The notes under the pieces were generated by a model. The model worked only from the letters and a program-made list of their open reading frames with translations. It ran no database searches and was not told the DNA's origin. Below, piece after piece: positions 1 through 14,700 of a stretch of DNA of 64,000 bases. Made by a program: the position numbers and the translations under genes. This DNA is from Fasciolopsis buskii. Its lineage: Eukaryota > Platyhelminthes > Trematoda > Plagiorchiida > Fasciolidae. The DNA lies in NCBI GenBank assembly GCA_008360955.1, contig LUCM01003740.1:173450-237449 (forward strand). The letters run 5' to 3'. Positions within the stretch are counted from its first letter, which is position 1. Each line of letters opens with the position of its first letter.

Positions 1-3000
1 GTCATGCAAACAGAACGGAAGGTTCCCATATCCGAAGAAGTTGTGAAGATTAAATCATCAAATGCCCTTTGGACACTGTCTATCTTTCTTCACATATCCG
101 AGATAGATCTCATATCAATCGTCGATTGATCACATATTTTTTCATTGTTTATACCACAGACCGTACACTATAAAGATCAATATGATCAATTTTAATATCT
201 CGGCCATTGTGAACAAAATTTTCTGTCCCTCGTTACTTTTCTTATTTCTGTTCATTCAAGCTGAACCAAGGGAAGTGCACTAAGGATGATCGGAAACGAG
301 TCTAGTCAGCGTTCAAGTTGCATCTGTGGCTTCTCCCTCTGATGCATGCATTTTAGTAATTATTGGGAAGCCTAAAGTTGACGTTGATCATAGGTCGGAT
401 TGACGGCTTCCATCAAGTCCGAATTCTTGAGCTTCGAATTTTGATAACTCTGAGCAGGAGCATGACTGCAAGGTCATTCGAGTTGATTCCCACTCACCCA
501 ACACAGTTCTATTTGGGTATAAGCATAAATTTGATTCCCTAGTTAAAACAGAAGCAGCGGCGCTAAGCATGCTAAGCCATACTTCGCGGGTCATTTGTTG
601 CAATACAAAACGTCAGCCGAATAGGCTAGCTAATCGCCTTTTCAAATGAACAGGAAGGTTGGCCCATGGGTACGCTAAGCACATGCAACAGCAATTGGCA
701 ATTTCCATTTTTGAAATTAGGCCAACAAACTTTTAAATTTGCCTATTAATTTCACAGCTCCAACGAGCAGTTTCTCCAAATAACTTTTCCTTATTTTCTG
801 TAATCTTTTCAGCAGAAAAGCTTGAGATTTTTTAATCTATCCTGAGTTCACAAGCATTTAGTGTATCCACAGTCCTTAGAATTTAGCTGAGCTCAAATAT
901 TGCATAGTAGGCAATCATTTATCGGACTCATTTTTCAGATAACTCATTCACGACAGTCCATAACGGAAAACAAACGTTGCCGCAAAATTTTCCGAATAGC
1001 TTTTAGTGGATACCATATTAAGAACTATTTTCCCAGATAGCTTTCCTTAAAATCGGGATAAGGTTTGTTTCCGCCAAATTTGAGGATACTGTAGGTTGGG
1101 TATGGTAGTTTTTGGTAATAATCAATAGTGCATTCTCGGAGGTGGCGTAATTCTTAACTAACCTGAAGACTTGGAAAAAAATACGGAATTCGGCGATTCA
1201 GTTCGGCTGAATTTGCATTGCCATATACTACTTGGTAAGTTGTCAAACTGGCTTTTTCCTTCTCCTTTCCTTGAGACCACCGGAAAGACTGGAACGACGT
1301 TGTTGCACTGGACGGTCGGTGATTGCGGGCTCGACCACCGGGGTTCTGTAGGAAATGGTCATTCATTAGTTAGGGTCACGTGTTTGTGGTTCAAAACTGC
1401 AAGATGCACACGAAAATCACAGGTCACTTACCCGATCAAAATGAGTCGCATCAAGTTCGAACAAGTGACGATTATCATGTTCGGAAAAAACGTGTTTATC
1501 GGCCGGTTCCTAAAAGATGCTTTAGCAATGTTTTTTTCTTAAACAACATTTAAAATGCATGCTTGCAACTGAACCTGATGCATCAGGTAATACTTACGGC
1601 TGATCGCCTGAGGAACAAGTAGGGGGGATTTGGTTTGGCTGCCGTGCGGAACTCAATATTCACTTCGCGACGTAAGGCATCGAATGATGAACCGAAAAAT
1701 CCTTCCGGGAACTAGTCCAATTGCAGTTAAAAACATCCCAAAAGAGGGCGTTACCCATGCTCCAGTGTAGTGTCTTAGGGGCATCACGTGATTCTTGAAT
1801 TTGTTACAATGGCTGAAATACACAAACGCATCCCCATAACTCATACTCACATGTTTATCACATATCTTATGAAAAAAGTTGCTTAACTTTCTCCCATGCC
1901 TAATCATAAGAGATTCCAAGTAACAGATACAAAAGGAAGAACTTGCCTGAAATAACGTTCGGTCAAATGAAACCAGTCTGACCGGTAGTTTTTACAAGAA
2001 ATAAGAGATAACAGAAGACCACTAAAGATAAGGTTGTAATGGAACCTAAATCCAGGATCGCGGAAACTCTTAGGTTCGTTTTTGAGCTCATTTGTAAAGG
2101 CGTCATACAAAATAACATCCATCTCAACCTGTTCATCGTCTGACAATAGTGTAAAAGGGTCCACTTTCGGTAACAATACATACGCATCATAAGGAGGGTG
2201 GTATTGATTACATGCAGTGGCATCAGATTCGTCGGTTGGTAAATACCTTCGAGGTTATTTCACCTGCCAACAACTTATGATGACTGTTATTATTTTATCT
2301 TACCGAGATAAGGTTACATTTTATGCCCACTTGTTTGTGATCCTCCATGGGCACAAGACAGCCAATTTTAACGTAGTTGGTCGAAGCCATTATTTCGCAA
2401 AAGTACCTATTAAAAGCCGCTCAAACGCACGCACCACACTTATGTTTTCTTCCAATCCTTGTATCAGTGTCAGTTGTGCTGAGAAAATAATGGCCATTTG
2501 TCGGGAACTCCTATATTATGTTCTCAACTTATTTGTAAAATGCTGTTTTGCCTGCCTATTGTCACAGTCAAACTATATTACTGTAATTCTTAAGACATGT
2601 AAACACTTTTGAGGTTACGGAACGAGTGTCCCACAGAGGTTGCAGCCTCTACTTCTTACAAAAGGATGTAATTATTCTGCCATTCTTTTGCACAGTTCAA
2701 TCCATATTCGTACATATTACTGTAAAAACTTTTTCGGTGTTGTGATATTTGATAACTGAATTCATCAAGCGGTTGGCATATTGTTGTTTCAACTTGAAGA
2801 TCGTAGCATCGAATCCGCCTGCCTTTTGATCAACTTACCCACTTAGAAGTACTCAATTGGCCCCAGCCTCTTTCTGAAAATGTACATTGTTGTTTCACTA
2901 TTAAAGGAAGCAAAAGACAAAATACAAACAAACAAGGAATTAATAGGTTAATCTAAAATTATATCAAATTAAATAGAAAGAATCGGATGATCGTTGACTG

Positions 3001-5136
3001 AAATCATTGCCGAATAAAGTAAGCAAATAACAATTGCCCAAAACATTTTCGACGGCGAAATCCCACGTCGAGGAGGTACAATTCCCAGGACAACTCTAGA
3101 CTAAAGTTCATCTCATACACAGTAACCATTGTTTCCTTGTTGCTATGTCATTCAGCAAATCGTTTGTGCAAATTCCTTATATTATTCTATATGATTGCGG
3201 TTATTTCATTGGGTTCACGAAATCTGTTAGGTTGATGCAGCGAGTGTCTAACAGTTGATTTTGATGGTGACACTAAAAGCTAATATTGATTCATTTCCGG
3301 TTATTCGGACATATTTTAAACCAGCAGAAGCAGAGGAAAAATGGTTGTTGTGCCCGATTTGAAAATCCGAATTGCTGTGAGAATGTGGTGAATTCAGTCG
3401 CTTAGTTAGCAAGAGCGTGAAAGGCATCAGACACGCCTGTCATACGGTTGACGCCACAAGTGACTGTCAGAAACATCGATACTTTTGAGCAACGGCTAAA
3501 GAGGTACGTCCCCTCTGAGTCAGTACTATCTGGGTGTACCGATTCAAATGCGGATGGCCACCCACCTACATGGGTAGAACAAACAAGTAGTTACTTCATC
3601 GAGTAGTGCATCAAGAAGTAATGGGATAAGTTTTGCTTCACTGGCATCACCGGACACGAAAATTCCTCAGATCAGCGACCGTGAAACACAATTGGAAAAA
3701 TAAGCATTGCGCCATTCCGTTTGAATAATCTGTAGTAATATGAAATAAAGATCATTCCAGTTTACGCAACCGGAAACAACCTCCATTCGTCGAAAGCAGT
3801 AGCAATTTATTACCTGATGCTCGTTCTTCTTGTCTGCCAAAGCAGTTGTTACGTTTGCGTAGGCGCTGGTGTAGCGAAAGGTTTCCGCACGCAATGCTCA
3901 ATTTAACTTCCTTCACTAATTTATTGGAATTCGTTTTGGGAGAAATGGTTTCAGCTTCTCTAGCTTCAATTTGTCTATTGCTGGTGGATTAGTGGACTTA
4001 ACAGCTTCGACGCCACTCAGGTCACACACCCTTTGAAGACTACAGATATTTCGGTGTCCTTGTTTGTACGGGTAGATGATGGAAGCATATTATCAGCCTC
4101 AGGGGTAACTTCACCTACCCAAATTTCAGTTAAGAGACTGGTACTTACCTAGGTCAGGGATATGCCACCTGATGGAGTTTGGTAGAGTGGATTGCTAAAC
4201 CACTATTCAGAAAGTGGAGTACCCAGCCAGCCCTGTTCTGGACGGGGGAGGCATAGACCGCCCGTGGTGCTTGGGCTGGTTCAAAAGAACTTCGTGTGAA
4301 GATGACAGGGGGTTAAGGGCAGGTCTATCGACATCTGTTTTATGGAGACAAGGAGATTAATCGATCAATGATCTCGCAGATTTTCTCGGTCACCCCATTC
4401 TTCTTGTTCACCGCAGCTAGGTTAAATTGGAGAACTTACGGGGCAATCTCGAAGGCAGTAGCTTGCTTCACCTCAGTCACCGATCGGAACCCCAATTCTC
4501 GCTTTCGCTGCAAAAATTTCTAGGGAATATTTTCATATTTGAGCCCAAGTAATGCAGCGTTTTTTTTGCGTGTTGATCACAGTCGATAGGTATGCTCATT
4601 CGAAAAACCTCTGCCAAACCGAGGTCCGACAAATTTAGTTCACGGCTTCCGGCTGGCAGCGATATTTTGTTTCAGTTGAGAACGTTCAGGGAGTAGCGAG
4701 CTTCCCTGAAAATAGTTCGTCATCAGTTATGCGACCAGTATACAGGCTAATTCTCGTGCTATATGATTGCTGATGTGCAGCTGTTGACAAGACGAGAGGG
4801 GGTTTTACCTCAAAAAGATACCCGCAAAGTGCCCCATGATCACCGTCCCAGTCTCCACATGGATCAGGCGCCTCTGCTTACAGTTTTAGGCCAAATGCTG
4901 CTCCCGGTATCATTAGCCCACCAACAATTAGCAGGAGGATGCATTCTCGCATCTTACCAACACTCGAAATGTCTGTCGTTCCTCAGTTTGAATTAAATGG
5001 CTTGTTTTTCGACACATTATATAATCTTCCGGCCGCCGGCGAATAAACCCAGGATGCATCATTGCGAATGATTATAATTTACTGTTATATTTATTGACGG
5101 CTGTAATCCTAATCGATTGCTAATGACTGTAATCTG
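1..5136. other. Region with no recognised gene
   Basis: Only short open frames occur here (at most about 130 codons) and none resembles a protein family I know. Base composition is mildly AT-rich and no long tandem array is visible. The stretch may be intergenic or intronic to a gene outside the window; the sequence does not decide this. Confidence 0.5.
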
Positions 5137-5552
5137 CCAGCTGAACGTGTTGTTGTCCCACAGGAGCTTCATACAAGTATCCTACTACAGCTTCACGCTG
5201 GTCATCCGATTATCAACCCTATGAAAGCCCTTACTCGTAGTTACGTACTCTGACCTAACACGGACAAACAACTGAACCACCTCGCTCGCATTTGCACCAA
5301 ATTCCTTTTTGCAAATAAAAACCCAACCAGAGTTCATAACCTAACTCATGCCGCAGGCACGGTAGACCAGAATTGCTATAAGTTACGTATGCCAAATTAA
5401 TGGACGAAGCTTTCCAGCGTTGGTGGATGACTTCATCAAGTGCCTCAAAATTTTCGTCAAATGACGGGCAACAAACGAAATAGTAATGAACGCCTTGTGA
5501 CAACCTTTCGGCAGAAATGGTTGTCCCGAAACGCCATTTCATCTCGACTCGA
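5137..5552 (+). mobile_element. Ty3/gypsy-like retrotransposon remnant: integrase
   Basis: Conceptual translation of the + strand in shifting frames gives an LTR-retrotransposon integrase. It opens with the N-terminal zinc-finger region: ERVVVPQELHTSILLQLHAG, then HP, MKALTRSYV, and TDKQLNHLARICT. The usual WWP is replaced by a Leu and a stop, and the second Cys of the finger is lost. At 5388-5462 the start of the catalytic core follows (INGRSFPALVDDFIKCLKIF, compare NGxxFLxLVDxFSKWxEIF). About 5463-5552 reads ATNEIVMNAL, a stop, then FGRNGCPETP, which corresponds to the segment just before the second catalytic Asp (HGIPETxVSDNG). In-frame stops and frame changes make it dead. No LTRs or reverse transcriptase of the same element were found nearby. 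The open frame on the opposite strand is a shadow. Confidence 0.8.
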
Positions 5553-5559
5553 TTCTTCT

Positions 5560-5760
5560 GCTTATACCTCCATCCTTTGGGGTGCCCATTTACATTGAGA
5601 GTCTGGCTTGGTGCCTGCTTTCACGGAGGGATCCAAAACAGAAGATTCCGGGCAAGGTAGTTTACATTCTTACTAAACAACTCTGATGTTCTTCAAGGTG
5701 CCATTTCTCACCCTTTCCTTACTAAGCTATCACACAACACCAAATCGGAGTCCTCCAGTC
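5560..5760 (+). mobile_element. CR1-like LINE reverse transcriptase scrap
   Basis: The peptide NNSDVLQGAISHPFLT (about 5680-5730) closely parallels NNSEVLQGAVLSPFLF of the larger CR1-like LINE at 50.1 kb, so both probably come from the same family. The rest is too decayed to align by eye. It abuts the gypsy remnant, suggesting nested insertion or joint deletion. Confidence 0.55.
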
Positions 5761-8700
5761 GGTGTCACCTGTAGAAGCCCCTTAGCAGTGGAAAGTTCAG
5801 CTTTTTGACATGATTTGCTCTTTGCTTTTCGAAGAAAAGTAAATAGGCCAAAGGCTTCGGATGTTAAAGGAATCACAACTCCATATGGCTAGACACCAGT
5901 ACTTTCATCTAGATCAGAAGGTTCTGGCAAAGAATTACTGAAACAGTCGGCAGAGATCGACTTATGAACGTAACCACCAATTTTGGTTTACGGTTGGACC
6001 CGATATCTTAGGTTGCGACATTCCTACTGTGTACTGGTTTGTTATCACGTGTCCAAGCCGCGGTAGTTACCTATTGTATTTATTGATGGTTAGCGTTCGA
6101 TCGACTGACACACACATGCACACCCATACCGCATTGCTTAGATAAGGAAGCACGTGTGCGGACGAAATGAACCAATCGATCACGTGCGACTTGACCTCTA
6201 CACCTGTTCAGTAGATAGATATACAAGGAAGTGATTTAAGAACTGCGCAGCGGATCGACATAGGAGTGTCGAACACCATTGGGGCTGTCTCGGGAGTTGC
6301 TTTTAGACGCTTTTGACTCACCGGTAAGAAAAACCCAGGGTCAGCCTGGGAACATGTAATTCAATCAATTTGGAGAACAGGCTGAGTGCGGAAATTAGTT
6401 GTGCTGTTCTAAATCAAACCACATATGTGCCTGTACTCTTGCCACTCAATAACTGAAGTATCAGGGGTCCGAAAACCACCCTGGAGACTTCTTCGTTCTT
6501 GTACGCACTAGTGATTCACCTGAAATTCCACCTCCATGATCATTCACCTGATTAGTGGTGGTCCCAGAGGTAAATGAAATAGTGACACCGATTTCAAGGT
6601 TAAATGAAAGAGAGGATGGAGGGGCATGGAGGTAATTCTATATAAACGCCATTACTTCAGTCGTTTCCTGTGTAACTGAGGTGAATGAGTAAATTCCATC
6701 GGCGAAGCTGGTGATCACAGGAGCTTTGAAAAATCCATTTAATCCTTTGTACTGAATGTCATTATTCTAGTCGGACCAAAGTTTAGGGTTGTTCAGTGGG
6801 GGGGGGCGTGCACCCAAACCCATGAATAAATGATCTACTTCACATGCCTGCTTGAAGATGTTAAAATTTCATAGCCCGTCCGAGGTGGGTGATTGATTTT
6901 CCTGTGCATTTACCAAGGGGATGAGACCAGACACCATAGGTTTGTAGTTCGTTGTTTGGTCACGGATGCTTGTGAGCGAAGTGTTGTTTACTCTACACCG
7001 TTCATGAATGGCTCGAAACAGGGCTTAGCCATCGTTCTGTTATGTCCTGAATTTACACTCTTGCAATGAACACAGTGATTTACTGATACTTGTGAACCTA
7101 ATCATAAAGAGAACTTCGGCAACATGAATATGAGTAGAAGAAACCGTTCGTGTAGTCTAACGTTCTTGCTCTGTGCAGAACGGAAAACCAACGGAATGGG
7201 TTACATGCAGAAGGAAACCCTTTTGGTACAATCGAACCATCAGCCAGATTCAAGTTCACTAGAGGCCAAAACAAAATATCACGGTCTAACATCAGCCACC
7301 CGGTCGTACGCGTGCGCTGATGTGTATTTACCATTCCACCCCCTTCTTGACCGCATCGTTTTCTCCTGGAACGATGCTTCTCTATTGCTCAACTTTGAAC
7401 ACAACTCTGAAATTAGTTAACAAGGTCCATTCGAGCTGTCAAGGGACCCCATATATTCAACCTCATCCATATGCTCGGCTGTAAGCCGTCCCCGTGAGAA
7501 GACGGTCAATAGGACTTCCCTGTCTGACACTCAAAACCAAATGGACACATTTTAAAGGCGTTCAGGATTAGTAACCATCTTAGAATTAGAGGCACCCACT
7601 CCAGCCATACTGTCATGATATCCTCAGTTAGATATGATCTTGTGCCATCATCAACTCGTTGTTCTAACCTCTGACTTATCGAGAACATTTCTCTTATGCC
7701 TAGCACATCGCTTCTTTTGAAACAAGTTGATCTTATTTGGCTTACCAATATTAGCCTCGGGACCAAGGGTTGCCATGTTCGCAGACACTGCACGTAAAAC
7801 CATTCAGTGTGATAGTTTCTCTGTTCAGTCTGCCCATTGTCAAACTTCAGCGCACCCCTTTACACTCACTTATTTCCAACCAAAAGGTGCAAACTTTTAA
7901 GGGATCCTAAACACAGAATGTTCAACCATATACATGTGGAGTTTACTCCGATAATCCATTGAACGGAAAATAGCAAAAATGCATCACCAATCACTGTTGT
8001 TGCATGCCAGAGTGTGGATACAATTACAAAACGTAAGAAGACCGCATGAACTAGTAACATGTCATTCCTAGGTGTTTTTGAAAGTCAGTTTTAAGCAAAG
8101 TACAACGTAAAATTTGAATGGTTTGAGGACTTTCTTGGGAAATGAACACTATGTCTGACTTCGTGATCATAATTCGTCGAATACGATTCACGTGTGAAGC
8201 TCTAGGATAAAGACAGAACGAAAAAGGGACATAAAGAATAATCCTAGTGCGTGAATCGGGAGTAGTTTTTTGGGATGACCATTATTCCAACTATAAATTG
8301 CATTAGTCGTTTTTATTCTGAATTACTCACAGAAAAACAGGCTATACTCTCGCTGAACTACTGCTGTGTATTGAAATGAATTCTGTTGTAATACCCACAT
8401 CAGTTTGTCATCTAATGCAGTGACGAAGCTCGGATAAGCTTTTTAGTGTTTCACTGACACAAATTTGTTTGGCACTATTTCGTCACTATAAAGGCATAAT
8501 AAGCAGATATGCAATATGATACACTGCTTAATGTATACGGATGATCACACGTTGACCACAGAAGTAAAACAAGTGACTGATTGCATCAGATTTCGGGGTG
8601 ATATGTGGTAGTAGTCAATTTCAATCGGGATTTGTTCACTCGAATCCCAATGATACTGTTGACCGAGTGATAAATAATAATGCTTCAATCGTTTTTGATA

Positions 8701-11700
8701 AGCAAATATTGTTTCTTGTCAAAGAGCGAAATGTTTGCTCGGAGTGTTTTGTTTTCTACTGGTCGAAAAAAACAACGGTGCTTATACTTTTACCAGGAGG
8801 CTAACCATCTGCACTGCTGGATACCTGGACCGCTGGCTTGAGGAGAGGGATCATGCTGAGTTATTAACCTGATTTAAGTATCGATCGATATACGCATACC
8901 TAACTATGCCCGTGTATGTATATGTACAACTAGGGTAGTTCTTAAACTGTCCTCAGTATCTGATGCGTTGGATACCTCGGGATGCACGCGTTTCCTGACG
9001 TGTGAACACATGTTTACGCTTTTTTAACTCATCATAGCCACCGAAATTGAATAAAATGCACGGATCTGAAATACCAAGGGAGACATCTTTGTCTAAATGA
9101 GTGAACGGAATGCTCGTAATTCTGAAAACACAAAATCTTTAATTCTACTTTCATGGTGGATGTATTGGACAAATTTACGAAAAGGAACCTTCTTATGAAC
9201 CTTGAGGAGCTAGCACAATAGGAATAAGAAATAAGGACAATTAAAATGGCGATGATTTATTCACCTCATAACTAAGTAGTCATACGTTAAATGTATACCC
9301 CTGAATCACTGCTATCCTTTAGTATGATGCAAAGCGTTCGATTAGAAGTCACTCTCGCCTCTCTAGACAAAATAGGAAGAAGTTCTGCTTTCAGTGGCTC
9401 CATCCATCCCACTTGGGAATACTCATGCAAAACGAACTGGAAAAGAAAAATGCTCTTTAGGGTCAAGCCACTGAACAGTCTAACCGGGGTGTGTAGTTTC
9501 TTACGGGGGGAATAAATTTCATGCATAACCAGCATTGGAATCTTCCAGCAATGATTTACACAATTACATTATTTTTCCTGAACGTATGCGCGGATTCCTG
9601 TGTGACAAATTTTCAACAAAGTAGTGTGGAGCATAATCAAAAGTAATAATCACCGTGCACTCGAGACGCCCAGTCATTTTGCGTTCAAACCAAAACAAGC
9701 ATCTGTACCCTTATTCACTTTGCTATCTACAGGTCCAATTTATTCAACCGACAGCTTGGCCAGCAAAGAACATGAAAAGTTTTACTACTGGTTACTCGTG
9801 CTCTGATACGATCAGGTTACGTTTTTCGGTTTGTCAGAAATAACACCAAGCACTCGATCCAATATCCACAACAAAACTCTTTCCTGCTCTGTGACCAAAA
9901 CTGACTCTTATGTTAATCGGCGCTTCAGCTTTCTTTCCTGTTTATTTCACACATTGTGAGCATCGCTGTGATAATCTCTCATCCTACCATTTGTATTAGT
10001 TGTTGACTTTTTGCCTACGCTTGTACATTCACTGCTGGAGAAGAAATCACGAGCAAGTTTTCTCCGTAAGTGGTGCAAGCCTCTTAATCGAGCTAAGCGC
10101 GTGAGATCCCAGTGGGCTTTGGTCTTCTTTTTTGATGGTAAATAACAGTTACTGTCAGGCCAATGGCAGTTGCCTCTGTATCACAAGGTTTGTCCTCGTG
10201 TAACCCTATCATATGGGTGTCTTGTGGAACGGAGTGCCGTAAATATCACTCGAACAAAGGAAGTAATTTTCCCCTATAATGTCATTGCGAGTTCATCCAT
10301 ACCGAATTGTTAATATAGGGGGAAGATTCATGCCTTTCCGTTGACGGCCATTGTAAAGCCAATGAAAAACGTAAAATGGTTTCATTTGCCCTGCCATCAT
10401 AGCTCGCTTTGGCTCATCCCAAATCGCCACCAAGTATGCCAAAGTACACACACCCGCCAGAAGCTGCGCTAGGAAACTACTACGTGAGACCAACAATATG
10501 CCCCCAAGCAGTTCATCCCATTTAATATTTGTTTGCGTCAAATTAAGACAGCCTCTCTTTATAGGAACTAATCACGCATACTCGCGCAGCATGAGATTTA
10601 TGTGAATCTATTAATCAAAATTTCGTCCACTGGGAAATTTATTTCATTAGACTGATCCCTGCACTATCATTCTTTTTAATGCACAATATTCGAAATGCAA
10701 GTGTGCATAAACTGTTGAAACTAGCCGCTCCTTATTGTCACACAGACAAGCACGAAATTTGAGATCCATTTGAATCTGCTTTAATTCACCTAGTCAACCA
10801 CTTGTTTCCCTGTCCCCATTCATTTTTCGTCTCCTTTGCGCGCGCACACAGACAATGAAGTGTACGCTGTTATCCTTGCATCAATTCATTGCAAACGTGT
10901 GCACCGTTTTTTCTCAATAAAACTGCCTACTCCGACAAACGTTGGCCAAAGTGACGAATTGATTCGCAAAAATCGGTCGTCTCTTACTCTGCCAATCAGA
11001 TTTGTGTATTTAGAATGCGGAGCAAGAACGAAAATAAAACCCGGTGTTTATTGCCTTTGAGAAGTTCACAGGACTACACTATGACTTTCGTTGGAAAAAT
11101 CCGAATCGTGCTTGGTTCACCATCTACTTATGTAGACAAGTATTGTTAAAACTTCAAGGTTTTATGTGATTCTGGCTGCAACGCAACAGAAACGGTATAA
11201 ATGTTGGCGAAAAATTCTTAATGAAAAGTATAAAGCGAGCTATTCAAACACAATTTCAATACGGTTCCTTTCACTCAAGGGTTTGTGCTCTGAGTTGGAG
11301 TAAATATTTGAGGCATTTAGGTTGAACATTTAACTTGGCTATTCCGTCTCTGACCGTGGTTGAAAGCGTATAGACTTTGACTGAAAAGAAATCCATGGTA
11401 TGGTTGTTGTACGGTGATGTCTGTGGAACCCCGTGGACCATCAAATACAGCACTGTCAAAATCTTCAAGAAATCCACCATGACTCTGTTTTTAGTTTATT
11501 CTCAAAGGAATATTTCATGTCACAGTTGGCATCACGCTTACTGCCTAATCTTTCTCCCGGCAATTCGCGTGGGGGTATCGACAATGCAGGCTGACCTGTC
11601 CTTTGAATGACAGCGTTAAATGACATGCGTTCTCCAGTCAACTTGAAGTGACGGAGGTTCGTTTTAAGAAAACATAATTAATACTAATTTTATTACAAAA

Positions 11701-14700
11701 AAGCGAAGGCAATTTCAGTGGAATATCAACATTTCACTTTTCTCCTGTCAAATAGCTATGTATAACAATTTTATAAACAATCGGGCTGGTAACTACTGCC
11801 GGGCGACCTAAAGCACAGGGTCTGGTGACAACTGAAGACAATACCTGCACTTTTTTTCACTCTGGCCGTTGTGGCACGACCTCGATTCTTGTCTGCTAGT
11901 GATAAGCGAAACAACGATGATGTGATTGCGCAGTCCGGCTTAGGTGCACGCAGAAATTACTGGCCCAAAAAAATCAATCGCTTTCAATCTAAATGCGTTT
12001 TGACTAATTTCGCGTAGTGTTCATTAAGCATTGGTTCATTTTTATCTCTCTTAATGTCTTTTTAATGTCATAGTGAACTGGTGCTAGGGAATACAATGTT
12101 TTATCGCGTAAATTCCTGTCTTTTCAGATCTCATTGGTTTTATTCAAGCTTACTGCCGAACAATCGTAAACGAACTCAAGTTCCGGCCACGTATAATGTT
12201 CTCCACAAGGATACAACGACCATTCCAGTATATTGGAGGTAAAACTTTCAGAAAATAATCGACAACTTAGAGCTAATGATTCTCATTATCTATATAATTT
12301 TAAATTGCTGTATTCCATTGGTTATTGCATATCCAATTAAAAACTCGAGGTTGTTAGGTGTCCTTAAATTCACGAACTTAGGCATCGTTTGTATCGAAAA
12401 AGGTTCCCTTTAAGAATCCTGTTGGTTGGTCTGTTAATTTCTCACCTTGTGCTTTAAAACCATTTGAAACCTGGCTTTTGTATTCATGGTTAGACTTGGA
12501 CAAACACGTTGCCTGTAGTTCAGCTGAGTTTCTAGAATCGGTTTCGCGTTCGAACTATTGTTTGTCTACCAATCAGTTTAGTCGTTGAACATTCGTTTAG
12601 AATTGCTGCGCAGCTGGTGGTTTACGCGCGGTTCGTGTAAAACATTGAAATTTCATGTGAAATCCCTCGTGTTCGAACTTATAGTGATTAATTTGGAAAT
12701 ATCCCCCATGCAGCTTGCAGCTTCGGCGTTAAAAGCAATTCCGGGCAATCAATTAAATAACAGCCCGAAAATGACGAACAAGCTTTACGGGTGCCGACTA
12801 AAATATGTCACCCCGACGTCTATTTGATCGTTAATCTTCAGACCCTAGTACAGTTCATTGTCTGCTTCGGTGAGAACACGAGATCGATCCAACTTGCCCG
12901 ATTAAGGCGGACCAGTCCTTTTATCTGCAGTCCGGCAATTCTCGTCCCATTTCACGTTGTCCACTACATTAAATGGGTGAATCATCCTTTCCTCCCTCCT
13001 TCTCCCGACTGACGCAAGTTGAACGTAGGTGTGTGATCCATTTGGACATCGATCAGAAATGAATGGTGAAATCGTGTTTTTTTCAGTTTTCACCTCTTCC
13101 TGTAGCGTCCCCGAGCGGAAAATTCATCCGGATGAAAAGAGAATCGTCATTTGTTATGATTTCAAAATTTCACAGAATTATTGTGTAAATTACCACGAAC
13201 TGTTTACAATTAACTCGATATTTCTTGCTCTATACCGAGTGTACTTAAATCTGGAACGACATTTGGGAAAAAACGAACATCGTCCCACTGTCAAACTCAA
13301 GAGCACTATTAGCTGGGTGATTTGGTAACTCATAAATTGAACCTCTTGCTTTTAATTATATTCACTGAGTATAACAGCTTGCTTCTCTTTGCTTCTGAGC
13401 GACCTTGTAACATCGAAAACCAAATCAATAAACTCGGTACTAAAGTGTACGGTTCAACTCAAACCGGGATTGATATTGGGCTATCAACAAAGTTCTTCAC
13501 ATCACACGGTCCAAAATGCACGATTAATATCATAATACCGTGGGCCAGTTTTGGACAAAATACCAAAACTTTCCCTTCAGTGAGTCAAGAATAGTAAGTA
13601 TCTGAAAAGCCAACAGTTTGCTACCAAAATTCTAGAATGAGATGATCAAATGTTATCTCTATTCACCACTAAAAAGGGGTTTCTGAAATTTCGAACTGAT
13701 TAGCTAGGTGGTGACTGAAGCGTAAGTTCTTGGTTTCCATAAATTCTCGACTGCTGATTCAGTCACGAAACACAGCGGTTGGAGAACTTGAAATCAATAA
13801 TCACCTGCCACTACCAAAACCATTGTAATTTGTTTCAATCCATTTTCACATTGTATAGACTTTGCAACTCCAGCGAACCGTGGCGGAACTGACACTCGAG
13901 ATCTGATGCTTCAGTTAATTTAGCTCACACGACTGAACTTCCTCTAGCGTTGGGAATAGAGATTTTAACGATCTATTGTGCCTAATAACAACGCTAACAC
14001 AACTGAAGCTAAAAAGAAAGACCGTGTTCAAGAGTTTGATCAGGTTCATCTTAGCTTTTATGATTAGTCATCCAAGTTTCATTTGCACTAGAAATGAAAC
14101 TACGGTTTTTTGGAAATGAAACTTTTTCGGGGAAAGCCAGCAAAGTGCTCCAAAGAAAACTTCTTCAAATGGTTTATTTAATCACCGTTCAATTGCAACA
14201 AAATATGCTCTACAGGTCGTAACGTTTGCTTTCTTTCAGGTCATAAATGTACGTTTTGCTCGAGACCCATTGGTGGTATGCTATCTGGCTATAGATTCGA
14301 CATATCCTGGTATCCCCATTCTGACCTCCAGTTTCTCATTCTAAAACGAAATTAGCCGTTTAGTTATGATGAGTACATACTGCAAATAGATTTTAAATTA
14401 GGAAACTAAATCCGTTTTGTTTAAATAGTAAGTAAAAACTCCTCGTTTGATGGGGATTACTGACAAAATATACGAGTCTTCTTATCTTAGTCCACAAACG
14501 GAATATAATTGGTTGTGTTTATTTCCGCTCATCATCATCACTATACCAGATACCGAAGGCAATAATGAAGATTGTGCAGTTCGTGACTCAGACTCAATGT
14601 AACGAAAAATCCAAACTCTCAAGTGTTGTTTATTGCCTTTTTTCGTTGTGGTATCAGCCTTGCGTCATCATTTTGTGACCGAGGTAAATTTGGACGCCAG

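Noticed and set aside
5255..5542. 95-codon open frame on the minus strand
   Set aside because: It is the shadow of the decayed gypsy integrase read on the + strand.
7506..7793. Minus-strand 95-codon frame with spaced cysteines, considered as a retrotransposon zinc-finger protein
   Set aside because: The Cys/His spacing fits no finger consensus and flanking frames give no retroelement motif.
11271..11480. Minus-strand 69-codon frame starting with a signal-peptide-like MVDFLKILTVLYLMVHG
   Set aside because: No homology, splice context or neighbouring exon; hydrophobic starts occur by chance in AT-rich DNA.
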